64,000 nt of DNA, from the NCBI GenBank assembly GCA_002633005.1, contig NMRA01000973.1:7232-71231 (forward strand). The letters are read 5' to 3'. Origin of the DNA: Phoronis australis (lineage: Eukaryota > Phoronida > Phoronidae). Shown here piece by piece: positions 34,793-45,792 of this stretch. A program made the translations under genes and the position numbers. The stretch's first letter is position 1. The number at the start of each line of letters is the position of its first letter. The notes under the pieces were generated by a model. It was not told the DNA's origin and did not search any database. It saw only the letters and a program-made list of their open reading frames with translations.

Positions 34793-35950
34793 ATGGAGAT
34801 AGACGCTGAGATCACAAAAGACGAAATTATACAAACCATCGGTAGTATGAAAGACGGCATTTCGCCAGGATATTATAAAATTAGCATTGAGTTCTACAAG
34901 TATGCTGATAAAAGGTTGGTAGATTTGCTGTTCCATCTATACAACAATTTTTTTTTAAATGGTGTGTTTCCAAAAGAATGGACAAAATCCTTTAAAGTAC
35001 TGGTATTTAAGGGCGGTGCCAAAATTCCTTATGCAAGTCACAGCCAAAATATTCGAAAAAATATTGTGCCAGTGACTTCAAAAGATGGTTGGAAAGAGAA
35101 AACGTAATTAGTGTGTCTCAAGTTGTGTTTAGGAAAGGGCACAGAACTGTGGATCACATGTCTGCTTTATGAACATTAATAATTAAATAGTTGACACGAG
35201 AGAAAGGTAGACTCTATAGTGCTTTCGTGGATTTTAAAGCAGCTAATGACAGTATATACAGAAGCGCATTACATTTTAAATTAAAGAACAATAGCATAGA
35301 ATTTAAGGTGTTATGTATAAGATAATCAAAGCAATGTACGCTGAAGTAAAACCGTACATGTACGTGAGATTGAATAACGGGAGGTACACGGAGTTCTTTG
35401 ATTGTCATAATGGTCTAAAACAAGGCTCTCAGCCTTCACCGTTTTGTTTATATTACTTATAAACGATCTCGGGCAAGAATTAGAATCCGGTGGCGGTGAA
35501 AAAATTTCCATAGGATAAGGTGGATTATTGCATCTGTTGTTTGCTGATGATTTTGGTTTTATTTTCTTACAGAGTGAAAGGACTGTAGAAAAAAATTGAA
35601 CATTTTATATGAGTATTGTCAGAAATGGAAATTGATTGTTAACATGTCGAATACTAAGATAATTGTTTTCAGAAAGGGTAAAATGTTACGATCGTATGAT
35701 AAATGGACGTATAATGGGAATACTGTTAATATTGTAAATGCATTTAAGTATTTAGGATTAATGTTTACTACAAAAGGTTCGTGCTCTTGCGCACAGAAAG
35801 CTATCATTACAGGCTACTAAGGCAGAGAATTTAATGAGGAAAAATGTCAGCGGTTTTAATGCACTCCTTGTTAAAGTTAGTTTGAAATTTATCGATTGTA
35901 AAATATTGCCGATATTTCATTATGGCTGTTAGATCTGGAGTTTTAGTGAT
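34793..35950 (+). pseudogene. LINE reverse transcriptase domain
   Basis: The fragment 34793-35107 has MKDGISPGYYKISIEFYK, equivalent to the K-S-P-G-x-D-x-x-x-x-E-F-Y-K motif of RT. Then come SAFVDFKAANDSI (RT motif A, first aspartate), GLKQGSQPSPFCL (motif B), LLFADDFGFIF at about 35545 (motif C, catalytic FADD) and NTKIIVFRKGK with FKYLGLMFTTKG (motifs D and E). Several stops and shifts interrupt the domain. Confidence 0.75.
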
Positions 35951-35959
35951 TGCGAATGT

Positions 35960-36676
35960 GGTGAAAGAGCCCACAAAATTTTTGTAAAGAAATTTTAATT
36001 TTGCCTAGCACGGCAATTTCGTCGACTGTTAGAGGTGAGATGAGTCGTTACTCCTTGAATGCTTATCGCTTCCCAGAATTGTGAAATATTGGTCAAAATT
36101 ATTAAAAACCGATGCATAAAAAATTACATATCATTGCTAAGAATGGCAATATAATATGACGGATAATGTTGATAAACCATGTTGGGTTAATGATGTTAAG
36201 AAATTGCTATTTCAGTTTGCTTTTGAAGAAGCATGGTACAATCAGGGTGTAGGTTCCGAGACAAGCTCCATATCACTTTTAAACTAAGATAGAACGATAT
36301 TGAGCAGCAACAATGGCAAGAAATTTTGAACAATTCGATAAAGCTGAAAACTTACAGAACTTTTAAGTTAAATATATGTTTTGAAAACTATTTAGATGCA
36401 ATTGACGATGTAAATGTTAGATCTGATATGGTAAGATTAAGATGTTCAGCGCATGCACTACTGATTGGAAATGGTAGAAACTTGAAACTTAGCAGACCAG
36501 AAAGGTTATGTCCTCTCTGTATTAGGGCATATGTCGAGTCAGAATATCATTGTGTTACCGAATGTCCATTCTACGATGACCTTAGGAAACGGTATTTGCC
36601 TGCATGGAGCTACAACAATCCCAATGTTACAAAATTCAACAGACTCATGACTATGAAGGAAAAAGACCTTATATGA
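35960..36676 (+). pseudogene. LINE ORF2 C-terminal region with CCHC finger, copy 2
   Basis: The frame 36326-36676 contains CPLCIRAYVESEYH, then CVTECPFYDDL and RYLPAWSYNN, the same finger as in 91-784 but without the frameshift there. The upstream part (35960-36325) has lost its frame. The final TGA at 36674-36676 replaces a TGG present in copy 1 (ATATGGTCA against ATATGATCA). Confidence 0.7.
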
Positions 36677-36754
36677 TCAACATGTAAATATGCTGATTTC
36701 GCATTCAAGCGAAGAAGAACTCGGTTTACTTCTAGTGTTTGAAACTCACCTTTA

Positions 36755-36969
36755 NNNNNNNNNNNNNNNNNNNNNNNNNNNNNNNNNNNNNNNNNNNNNN
36801 NNNNNNNNNNNNNNNNNNNNNNNNNNNNNNNNNNNNNNNNNNNNNNNNNNNNNNNNNNNNNNNNNNNNNNNNNNNNNNNNNNNNNNNNNNNNNNNNNNNN
36901 NNNNNNNNNNNNNNNNNNNNNNNNNNNNNNNNNNNNNNNNNNNNNNNNNNNNNNNNNNNNNNNNNNNNN
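36755..36969. other. Assembly gap, 215 N
   Basis: A run of N separates the LINE C-terminal region from an AT-rich tandem block. The expected LINE 3' UTR (present at 790-876 and in part at 37548-37600) probably lies in or beside it. Confidence 0.95.
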
Positions 36970-37089
36970 TTCTAAGTTCGAAAGTGGTAAAATCTGTTGT
37001 GGACGCATACAGGTTATTAAAGTGGTCTTTGGAGGAGTGTATTTTAGCACATAAAGAATTTAACCGAATGTGACACATATATACATGTA

Positions 37090-37370
37090 GTTGCTGGGCT
37101 CGTATATTGGATGGATTGTAGAACAGTGGAAAACCGGGATATATAACGTAGTGAGGCATATATCTAACGGGACATATAAAGTTGTGGGCTATATATTGTA
37201 TACACCAAACGGGACATATATACTTGCGGGCTATATATTGTACTGGGGCATATACCTAGTAAGGTATATATTATTGCGGGATATATATTGCTCCGGGGCA
37301 TATACCCATTGGAGCATATATAATTGCGGGCTATATATTTTATATATACCCCGGAACAAGGTCTCAAAAT
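37090..37370. repeat. AT-rich GGGxCATATATA / TGCGGGCTATATATT repeats
   Basis: Alternating blocks such as GGGACATATATACTTGCGGG, CTATATATTGTA and GGGGCATATACC recur with variable spacing of about 30-65 bp. Frames through it are low-complexity products of the repeat. Confidence 0.7.
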
Positions 37371-37404
37371 TTTACCCCGCTGCAAGGTTTCAAATAATCA
37401 CCCC

Positions 37405-37591
37405 ACATCTGCATATAAACATGTATATATATATATATACATATACATATACATACACACACACACATATATATATATATATAAATATATATAATTATTA
37501 TTATTATTAGGTAAGCCTGAAGTATCTCCCAAATAAACGGAGTTAATTTGTATTTGATGATTTGATTGGAACAAGTGCCGGAGGCCTAGTT

Positions 37592-37635
<44 letters not shown>

Positions 37636-37730
37636 CATACACACACACACACATATATATATATAAATATATATAATTATTATTATTATTAGGTAAGCCT
37701 GAAGTATCTCCCAAATAAACGGAGTTAACA
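37405..37730. repeat. Duplicated microsatellite block around a LINE tail
   Basis: The block (AT)n-ACATATACATACACAC, then AATTATTATTATTATTAGG and TAAGCCTGAAGTATCTCCC up to ACGGAGTTA, occurs at about 37415-37546 and again at about 37600-37729. Between them lies a ~50 bp LINE 3' tail (GTATTTGATGATTTGATTGG, GCCGGAGGCCTAGTTATTG). The pattern suggests a LINE tail insertion together with duplication of flanking simple repeats. Confidence 0.65.
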
Positions 37731-38632
37731 AAAGAATTTCAGTCAAACCTTTTTAATGATACCAACACGAAGATGTGAACCAATACACCACAGCAAGGCA
37801 TTGAGCAGTCTGTGTTATTCACTAATTTACAGTCTGCTACCTTCCAAAGAAAATCATGATTCAATGAAAATTGAGTGTTCTGTTTGATTTAACGAATCCA
37901 ACCAATTACTCGTATATAAGTTTCTAGTAATAGTTGTGAATAATTATACAGGTGAGCGGACATTGCAACAGACAGTAACTCACCGCTCAGATTAAAAACA
38001 ATTATCGTCGTGAATAAAATCCCCAATGGTGCCTACACCAAAACTGTTGGAACTGTAGTTAGGGCCACACGATAACTTCTAACAATTCGTGACTCAGATT
38101 TTTGCCCAATTCATCCAGAAGTTCAAAAACTATGAGCGAGGTAGTAGTAGACGACAAATAATGCTGGCCGGTAGGCTACTACATTCTGGCAGGGGGCATC
38201 AATCTCACTGTTTTTTCTACCCAGTTCACTTGAATTAATCTCACACTTAAAAATTGGGAGAACTGCTAACGTGCCGCATTGCCAAGAGAACTACTTTTCA
38301 CCTCTATTCAAACGATTCTGAACAGAATCGAGTTTACGCCGTCTTGCTACTGTCCACGGCCGCCGACGTGAGCTCCCACCTGTATAGTCAGGTTCACTAT
38401 GTTCAAATTTTGATATTCGTTGAAATTTTGGGGGGGAAGTGGAAACTATACATTTTTGGAAACCTCATGGAATGACGAATCAGAGAATAATTGATTCCAT
38501 TTTTGGTGGCCATCTTGGCGGCCATCTTGGATTTTTAAATATAGCGCCGGTAAACTAGGTTTTGCCTAGTATAACCGCCCTTGAGTCATAACATCCCGAT
38601 GAGCCGTATCCTTTCCCATGACCAAAAAAGGC

Positions 38633-39427
38633 TCAACTTACTGAATAACTGTCTGCAAAAACACTTGAATATAATAAAGACTTTGCCAAGATAGCCATTA
38701 CTTCAGCTTTAGGATGCACAAAGAGCAACCGACGTGATCTATGCTTAGAAGAAAATAGAAATATTGCTAATACATCATGCAGTTCTGGCATCACATCAAA
38801 AGGTTCCTGATTCTCAGCTGATGTTTTTTTACCTGACATAGATTTACTGGTACTTGTCATTGCCTATTATGACAGGCTTCTCAGAAATATTTCAGTCTCC
38901 ATGGCATCTGGGATTGTGGACGGGAATCCAATATCGACAATATTAGGTGCTGTCTGGGCAAAGGCTCTTCCTGCTTTCCATGCTTTTACGTGAACATGCT
39001 TTAGGTTGAATATATATTTGAAGGCAAACGCTGGTGATATCAATGCACCGCAGACTTCTTGTAATGTTCATGAAGTAACAGGTGAACCTCTTTTCACATT
39101 AGCCCCCTTTACATGTGCATACTCACCACAGGATATAGACACAATAGCATCCCAGAGCTGAGATGGTACCTCTTCTGTAAACCTATGGCTGACAGCGACA
39201 AACAACCACTTACCATTGGTGCTTTGAAATAGCATGTGGTGAGGGTGTTTATTCAAGCCAGAGTGTGGGGCCAGGCAATCAGTGCTCGACAGGAGTTCTT
39301 TGGACCATTGCAGAATCAATTTACAAGGACAAAGATGACCAGCTGCGGAAACCATCACAATTGAGGAGCTTCCATCACCAGAGGCTTTCATTGATATGGT
39401 AAAATGCCCGTGCAAAGATGCTCTTGC
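38633..39427 (-). pseudogene. Unrecognised element-encoded protein, one frame with three stops
   Basis: Segments 39427-39068 and 38860-38633 are in the same frame. The sequence between them is also open in that frame except for a TGA near 39070 and a TAA-TAG pair near 38870. Readable parts include GDGSSSIVMVSAAGHLCPCK, SHRFTEEVPSQLWDAIVSI, GEYAHVKGANVKRG, WKAGRAFAQTAPNIVDIGFP and ending KSLLYSSVFADSYSVS. Conserved-looking residues over about 265 codons with so few stops suggest a recently lost coding region of the transposon. I do not recognise the family. It could be an accessory or transposase exon. Confidence 0.45.
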
Positions 39428-39782
39428 CGATAAAAGGGCCTACCTTACAAACATCTATGTCAGTATTCAGTAGTGCAGAATGTCAGAATGGTGATGATGA
39501 TGTGATTCCTGATGACAGTGATGGCTATCTAGTAATGATCTATAGACTTATTTCAAAGTTTTAAAATACTATTGACACTACAAAAAACATACTTTCATGT
39601 TTTTCAAACGTAAATAAATTGTTTCAGGTACTGATTCAGTTTAAGTGTCTTAAAGGAAACAAGCTCCGAACAATATATTCAAGAAAGTAAGATGGTGATC
39701 ATATGTGTTGGATTACAGGAATAATGTATTTAGAAAATGTGGCTGCTAATAAATGGGGTTTTGATTATCTTTTTCGTTTAAT

Positions 39783-40098
39783 AAGTTGAATTTTCAGATT
39801 TCTTGACCACAAAATGTGGGTTCAGCCATTAAAACTAACATTCTAAGTGACCCAAGAGCAAAGATACTGAAGAAAATGTATTTTACGGGCGCCATTTTTA
39901 AAATTCCAAGATTGCCGCCAAGATGGCCGCCAATAAAATTAAATTTTCCAATTCCCTGACCTGACAAATACAGGTGTAGCCATAAAAACCAACATTCTAA
40001 GTGACCCAAAGATGTAGATTTTGGGCAAAATCTACTTTACCGGCGCCATTTTTGAAAGTCGAAGATTGCCGCCAAGATAGCCACCAAAATGGAATCAA
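39783..40098. repeat. Subterminal ~160 bp tandem duplication
   Basis: CTAACATTCTAAGTGACCCA, a TATTTTACGGGCGCCATTTT-like stretch and AGATTGCCGCCAAGATGGCC occur at 39830-39925 and again at 39990-40080. The outer copy belongs to the right TIR. The inner one is a duplicate inside the element. Confidence 0.65.
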
Positions 40099-40862
40099 TT
40101 ATTTTCTGATTTTTCATTCCATGAGGTTTCCAAAAATGTATAGTTTCCACTTTCCCCAAAAAATTCCAACAAAATTACACAACAAAACTGACTATGTATC
40201 TGAAATGGTAGCACTGCCCTTATGTGGGAGGCATCACCACGTATATCTCGTTAAACGTCTTAAAAGACGGTGGCCGAAGCAGTGGACTCCTGTATTTCAA
40301 AAATGATATACGTTAGGTTTGGATTGCACTGTATGTAGAAAACGATATAGCAAACTTACATGCATGGAGCCAATGAAAGCACAAAGGTTCATCTCTGCAT
40401 TTCTGCCTATTCTTGGGAACTAGAAATTCATTAGCTAATGCAACTGACCCTAATAGTAAAGTAATATGGCCCGAGTTGCCTTCCATAAAGATAAGACACT
40501 CGCAAATAAGGTTAGTGATACCACGTGCTCCGTTTACATGGCGATATCACGAGAAAACTTACGTGATATTGCGTTATTGCGACTGTCTTAAGGCTTCTTA
40601 ACGCAGTTCTGTACTCTAATAATCGCGTGGAACCAGAGGCAAGTCCCCGTGTTGGTGAACTAATTCCGTTCTCGATCTTTTCAGAAGTTAAAACGAGGGA
40701 CTTTGCGTCGTTATCACCACCGGGACAATTATTGAGTAGCCCATCGGAGTACCTCCCAAGTGTTTTGTAGTGTGAAGAGTGTGATATAAGAACACGTCTT
40801 TTCACCTTTGAACCAGGTCTTCATATGACACTAGCAACTACTTCTTGATAAATTTCTTCTAG

Positions 40863-40966
40863 GTGCCTAAATGTTCCTGATGATTTGCTGGTGTGGTTTC
40901 AAGGCTGCAAAATTAAGAAGTCTTCACTCTTAGGTTGTGTGACTGCCATTAAAAAGTGCCCCAAAA
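40863..40966 (+). CDS. FN1-like secreted protein B, antepenultimate exon
   Basis: The exon lies between TTCTTCTAG and GTAAGT, 104 bases as in copy A. It encodes CLNVPDDLLVWFQ, GCK and LGCVTAIKKCPK. All four cysteines and the phase are conserved with 10101-10204, while several other positions differ (for example EWSEQLN against KKSSLLG). The final base A joins AA of the next exon to make a lysine codon. No upstream signal-peptide exon was found. Confidence 0.65.
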
Positions 40967-41088
40967 GTAAGTACATATTTCAACAATTTTCTGGATTTAG
41001 GGTGTTTATCATGAAATTTACAATTTTCTTGATCGACTTTTATCCGTGTACACGTTTAATTGACAGTGTTTATTGGAGTTTTTTCAAA

Positions 41089-42935
41089 AGTAATCATACA
41101 TGTACCTCAGTCAAAATAAATTTAAATTGTACGATCAGAAATGAAACAGTACAGATACGTTCTTTTTTTTCATTAAACCAATTAATTTGGTTGAAGCTAT
41201 GTAATTTTTGCGTGCAAAAATTCGTGCGACGGTATAACATCAGCATCAGTTATTCTCAAACAGTGACACAAAGTGGAGCTGGTTAGCCTGTTCTATGACC
41301 TTTATTCAAAGTTTGGTTTTCCACACGTAAAGATGCAGCGTATATTTCTTTATTAAGCCAAACCTGGAAAGTGTTCCGTAGAGGCACACACAAATCTTTG
41401 CGTATGAAACGAAAAGGGTGAATTTTATCCCGTAATGCAACTATCCAGGCTCACCGAACATTCACTTCAGTGACCGCCATTTTGACAGAGTAAAATTTCG
41501 AGCGACCTCGTGAAACTTCTGCCTTTCACTAAGGGGATTTTGCTTCCTGTTGCAAGTGTATTGTGTCTAAGGAATATAGCCTTATTCAACAATAAATGAT
41601 TAAATTCACTCCTGGGATGAAGGCCTTTGAAAGAAGGTTATCAGTGTGTGAGTTTCCTGTTTTAGTGACTGTTAGGGAGGAAAACGTTCAAGAACTGGGA
41701 TAAATGTACTGTAAGTACTGTAAAAGTTGTTTTTGTTTTGTTTTTGAAGCGTGTCTACGGATTGAGAGAGTCAGTGTTTATCCAATAAAATGCAGTTCTC
41801 GCTCGCTAGATAATGCAGCGTTTTCACACTAATGACTATGAGTAAAAATGAACGATTTCCCTTCCATATCCTAATCCAATTTTAAATTAGTCAAAGTCGA
41901 AGTATTTTCCACCGCATGAAAAGAGGAGTGAATTTGGGATGCGGCTACTTTCGTCGAAGCTATTTTATTTTTGAGTATTAATTTTGTTGGTCTACGACGG
42001 AAACCGACATTNAGTAATCATACATGTACCTCAGTCAAAATAAATTTAAATTGTACGATCAGAAATGAAACAGTACAGATACGTTCTTTATTTTCATTAA
42101 ACCAATTAATTTGGTTGAAGCTATGTAATTTTTGCGTGCAAAAATTCGTGCGACGATATAACATCAGCATCAGTTATTCTCAAACAGTGACACAAAGTGG
42201 AGCTGGTTAGCCTGTTCTATGACCTTTATTCAAAGTTTGGTTTTCCACACGTAAAGATGCAGCATACATTTTTTTATTAAGCCAAACCTGGAAAGCGTTC
42301 CGTAGAGGCACACACAAATCTTTGCGTATGAAACGAAAAGGGTGAATTTTATCCCGTAATGCAACAATCCAGGCTCACCGAACATTCACTTCAGTGACCG
42401 CCATTTTGACAGAGTAAAATTTCGAGCGAACTCGTGAAACTTTTGCCTTTCACTTAGGGGATTTTGCTTCCTGTTGCAAGTGTATTGTGTCTAAGGAATA
42501 TAGCCTTATTCAACAATCAATGATTAAATTCACTCCTGGGATGAAGGCCTTTGAAAAAAGGTTATCATGCTGTGAGTTTCCTGTTTTAGTGACTGTTATG
42601 GAGGAAAACGTTCAAGAACTGGGATAAATGTACTGTAACTACTGTAAAAGTTGTTTTTGTTTTGTTTTTGAAGCGTATCTACGGATTGAGAGAGTCAGTG
42701 TTTATCCATTAAAATTCAGTTCTCGCTCGCCAGATAATGCAGCGTTTTCACACTAATGACTATGAGTAAAAATGAAGGAATTCTCTTCCATATCGTAATC
42801 CAATTTTAAATTAGTCAAAGTCGAAGTATTTTCCACCGCATGAAAAGAGGATTGAATTCGGGATGCGGCTACTTTCGTCGAAGCTATTTTATTTTTGAGT
42901 ATTAATTTTGTTGGTCTACGACGGAAACCGACATT
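41089..42935. repeat. Direct 923 bp duplication across N 42012, probable artefact
   Basis: 41089-42011 and 42013-42935 are almost identical and have the same length. The first ends exactly at the N with GAAACCGACATT. The second repeats this and continues with TGACTATG. It inflates intron 1 of gene B. Small differences (GCGTATATTTC against GCATACATTTT) are probably allelic. Confidence 0.85.
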
Positions 42936-42976
42936 TGACTATGATATCTGGCATAAGAGCCTTGAACAGAAATAGG

Positions 42977-43169
42977 ACAATTAACAATTATTGTCCGTGT
43001 TAATTTTTATATTATGCTAAATATTTGCCGTATATGTCGAAGTCAATTCATCGTTTCTTCTCTTCAACAGAANACAATTAACAATTATTGTCGGTGTTAA
43101 TTTTTATATTATGCTAAATATTTGCCGTATATGTCGAAGTCAATTCATCGCTTCTTCTCTTCAACAGAA
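42977..43169. repeat. Direct 96 bp duplication across N 43073, probable artefact
   Basis: 42977-43072 (ACAATTAACAATTATTG to TCTTCAACAGAA) recurs at 43074-43169. The duplicate includes the exon 2 splice acceptor, so the upstream acceptor at 43070 followed by N is not a real alternative exon. Confidence 0.85.
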
Positions 43170-43347
43170 TGTAAAAATAGCAGTGGTCATGTTCACGAGC
43201 GGAACGACGAGTGGGTGGAGACCGTGGGCGGGGTTACGTTTGACTGTGTGTGTACACCCCCAACGACTTCGATGATTCCTTCTCTGAAGCAATTGCCACC
43301 AAAGTTGTACAAGAAAATCCCACCGCGGGGAATCTGCAAACGACAAG
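43168..43347 (+). CDS. FN1-like secreted protein B, penultimate exon
   Basis: The exon lies between CTTCAACAG and GTATAA, 180 bases. It encodes KCKNSSGHVHERNDEWVETV, then GGVTFDCVCTPP, a proline-rich insert, and LYKKIPPRGICKRQ. The four cysteines and the EWVE, TFDC-C, LYKK-PP-GIC blocks match copy A. The insert after the C-x-C pair is four residues longer than in A. Phase with both neighbouring exons is kept, so the copy can still be spliced, provided the 4.3 kb insertion just after its donor is tolerated. Confidence 0.7.
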
Positions 43348-43387
43348 GTATAAACTTTTTAGTCGCTTAGTATCATGGTGTGGGAAC

Positions 43388-43817
43388 CTGTGGCCGGTTG
43401 CATGAAACAGTCTCAAATAGGGACTCAACTAAGGTCCCAAAGTCTTTTCCCGTATTTGTGTCTTTATGGACTCACAGGTGCAATATTTTCTATCATTTCA
43501 TTTTAGTATGAACTCCTCTTTGCTTAATGACTCTTTCTAATAATATAAATAAAAACTGAACCCACACTTCATTGAAAATAAATAGGGACTTAGTCCTTAA
43601 ATTGGGGGTGTTGCATGAAAAGAACCCTAAACAATTTCGACTATATTGACAATTTAACGTAGAGTTCACTTTCGATTTGTGTCAAAGTCAAAACATAACT
43701 TAATAATGAAACTAAATAAATACAAGGAAGGGCAATGGTCAAGTCCAAAAATACGCATTAGATTTAGGGAACTTAGATGAGTCCCTAACTGGTACTGTTT
43801 CATGCAAGCGGGCACAG
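43388..43817. mobile_element. MITE nested in the left TIR of 43377-47692
   Basis: CTGTGGCCGGTTGCATGAAA with CAG, and the inverse of CTGTTTCATGCAAGCGGGCA with CAG, are 23 bp inverted ends with two mismatches. The interior is AT-rich with repeated AGGGACT / AGTCCCT words. Removing it restores a left TIR that matches the right TIR of the host element, which gives the order of insertion. Confidence 0.7.
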
Positions 43818-44401
43818 TACTACGTGTTTGGACTGGTCATGAGGAGTACCGCGACGTCATGAGCAAAATCGGCAAAAATTCCCCAACCAGGCGCATGGTA
43901 CTTTAGGGGGTCATTTACCTCGTAACAGATGACTTTTTGCAATGAAACTGCTGACATGCACTCAGTGGAAGAGTAGTCGTTGAATGTGACCTTAATTGCA
44001 TTAACAGAGTTCCTATACTGATTATGTCTTCATATTTCTTCTTGTTTGGCTAAATTTTTGTGTGTAGTTTAAATTATGTAGTATTTGATGATACATACTC
44101 TCAAAATATCCATGCGGAATCGCCATACTCGAGTTTCGCATGACTTTCCGAACTCGTCGTGAGCCATTGCACATTCTTTCAACTCCAAGCCCAAATGGAT
44201 TACAGTTGTAACAAGTCTGGCCCTTCCCCCGAGGTAAAGGTGCAGCCCTGGCCTACCCGATAGGATAAGATAGAATGTAGATGGACAAAAACAACAAAAT
44301 TGTTGCAGCTACTAGTACTACTAATGTCTCATTAAATAGTGAATATGCCAATGAAGTAATAGTTTACAAACAACCTCGCGTCTTCCGGTGTGCTGTAAAC
44401 C

Positions 44402-44510
44402 ATCCGAAGGTTCACTACTCCGAAGGTTCAATATTCTGAAGGCTCACTACTCCGAAGAGTCACTACTCCGAAGATCACAACCTTCGAAAGTTTATTACTT
44501 CGAATGTACA
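44402..44510. repeat. Array of ~16 bp CCGAAGGTTCACTACT repeats
   Basis: About six or seven degenerate copies. An inverted array (GTAGTGAACCTTCGGAATATG and neighbours) lies at 45068-45112, so the two arrays may be the ends of one element. Part of the sequence between them (44800-44960) also has a relative at 23336-23480, so the boundaries are not certain. Confidence 0.6.
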
Positions 44511-45067
44511 CAAGTCCGAAACCGGGACTCCGACAGTTCTTTACTAATGAATCGAAACTGGCATGAATAAAGCATTGAATAGTTTCTAAAGCATTGATTA
44601 CATTGTTTACCATCGAACTTATTTCAACTCCCTGCCAACAGTATTTTTTAGTTTAACCAAAGATTCATTGTCGTTTAGGGACAACATCTGGGGCACGGGT
44701 CCGGTGACCAACTGCAGTTTTAAGTTTAGGAAGTGGTTGGGACTTTCGTGAAGACTGGCAGGGACAGGGTAGTCAACTAAGTACATTTAGCTTCGACCCG
44801 GCCGTGCGAGTAGTCGCGCTGTGAGATGATGCGATCTTGACATGGATTTGAAGAAAGTATCGTGGTTGATAATTCATCAACCTACTTCATGTTCTTTCAG
44901 AAATTCAAGTACGTACTCACTTCTACGAACTCGGAAGACATGCGGGCAATTTCGAACACGCATAAAAGTGATTTATTACCCGGGGGTTATTTTCGGTATA
45001 CTTGCATCTAACAACCGAAGTGTCGTTTGTTTTTGCATGTAGCAGTACCTCTATAACAATTAGACAT

Positions 45068-45112
45068 AAATCCGGAGTAGTAAATATTCGAAGTAGTGAA
45101 CCTTCGGAATAT
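45068..45112. repeat. Inverted partner array of the GAAGGTTC repeats
   Basis: Read on the minus strand: CCGAAGGTTCACTACTTCGA and ATATTTACTACTCCGGA. This pairs with the array at 44402-44510. Confidence 0.55.
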
Positions 45113-45683
45113 GAACCGACTGTGAGTCCCGTTCTTTGAGAACAACCGTCACTGCATCCTCATTTCTGGTGTTACGAATTCGTTGCCGTTCATACATATT
45201 TCCCTTCCCCATGATTTAGCTGAGTGCCTTACCGAAAACTTCAGTGTCGACGTTAGCAAAATATCAATCTTTCTAGAAATTCGAACCATGCTGGCTACGA
45301 GCCTGAAAATGGCCCACTTCTACTTTCTCATTTTCCTGTATAATTTTGTGTTGTCCGTCTTTCAAATTTGGTTTATATTCGTAGCCGAACAAATCAATGT
45401 CTCCACCAGTATCAGTTTTCCTGACATTTATCTTCTAGCTGTCAAAGTTCAACTGACACGCCCTGGCTTTGGGGGCGATATCAAGAAGTTCATGAATAAT
45501 TCTAGAAATTATAGACTAATCCATTTGTGACGTAGGCTGTTGTTTAACGTTTGGCACAGCAAAGTTTGTTTTCGATTCTAGTGGTCTCCGCCAGATATCA
45601 TTCCGATATGCTTGAACGCTCGTGTGAAAAATGTATTTATACCACAATATTAGCGTAAAATGGCAGTGTAATAACCCATAAAG

Positions 45684-45703
45684 TTATCTCACTAGTGAGA
45701 TAA
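45684..45703. repeat. Perfect 20 bp palindrome
   Basis: TTATCTCACTAGTGAGATAA is its own reverse complement. It lies next to the tRNA-like SINE head, on its downstream side. Confidence 0.9.
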
Positions 45704-45710
45704 TGATTTG

Positions 45711-45792
45711 GCGGGAAACGGAGGACGGGATCGAACCAGGGACCCTAATATTGCTGGTCGCCGACTTTACCACTACACCACGCAGCGACTGA
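45711..45792 (-). mobile_element. tRNA-derived SINE head (A and B boxes)
   Basis: On the minus strand, TGGTGTAGTGGTAAAGTCGG (A box, from 45780) is followed at normal spacing by GGTTCGATCCCGTCCTCCG (B box, 45727-45737). These are internal RNA polymerase III promoter elements in a tRNA-sized layout of about 72 nt. The acceptor ends do not pair well and sequence continues on both sides, so a tRNA-derived SINE or pseudo-tRNA is more likely than a working tRNA gene. Confidence 0.6.

Larger units (their letters stand above)
32521..36754 (+). mobile_element. LINE (CR1/L2-like), copy 2, broken, ends at gap
   Basis: A nearly full-length non-LTR element in order: ORF1 (32560-33215), APE-type endonuclease (33362-34160), reverse transcriptase (34793-35950) and C-terminal finger region (35960-36676). 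Every part has stops or shifts. The 3' part matches copy 1 at 1-784. The 3' UTR should follow, but a 215 bp run of N begins at 36755. A separate tail piece with the same UTR words lies at 37548-37600. APE endonuclease plus RT plus a CX2CX7HX4C tail fits the Jockey/CR1 group of LINEs. Confidence 0.8.
38382..40195. mobile_element. DNA transposon with ~190 bp TIRs
   Basis: The left arm (about 38382-38590) and right arm (about 40010-40195, inverted) share TATAGTCAG-like ends, then AAGTGGAAACTATACATTTT, TGGAAACCTCATGGAATGA, AATAATTGATTCCATTTT, GGTGGCCATCTTGGCGGC and GCGCCGGTAAA. Inside is one minus-strand reading frame (38633-39427). The right side has a second copy of the subterminal region. I see no target duplication that I trust. 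The superfamily is not recognisable from the ends. Confidence 0.7.

Noticed and set aside
36610-37159. Frames on both strands spanning the gap
   Set aside because: Most of their length is N.
37091-37746. Frames rich in Tyr/Ile/His
   Set aside because: Products of (AT)n and (AC)n microsatellites and the AT-rich tandem block.
45183-45530. 115-codon frame with a hydrophobic middle
   Set aside because: Part of a repeat shared with 23580-23720, where the frame is not conserved.
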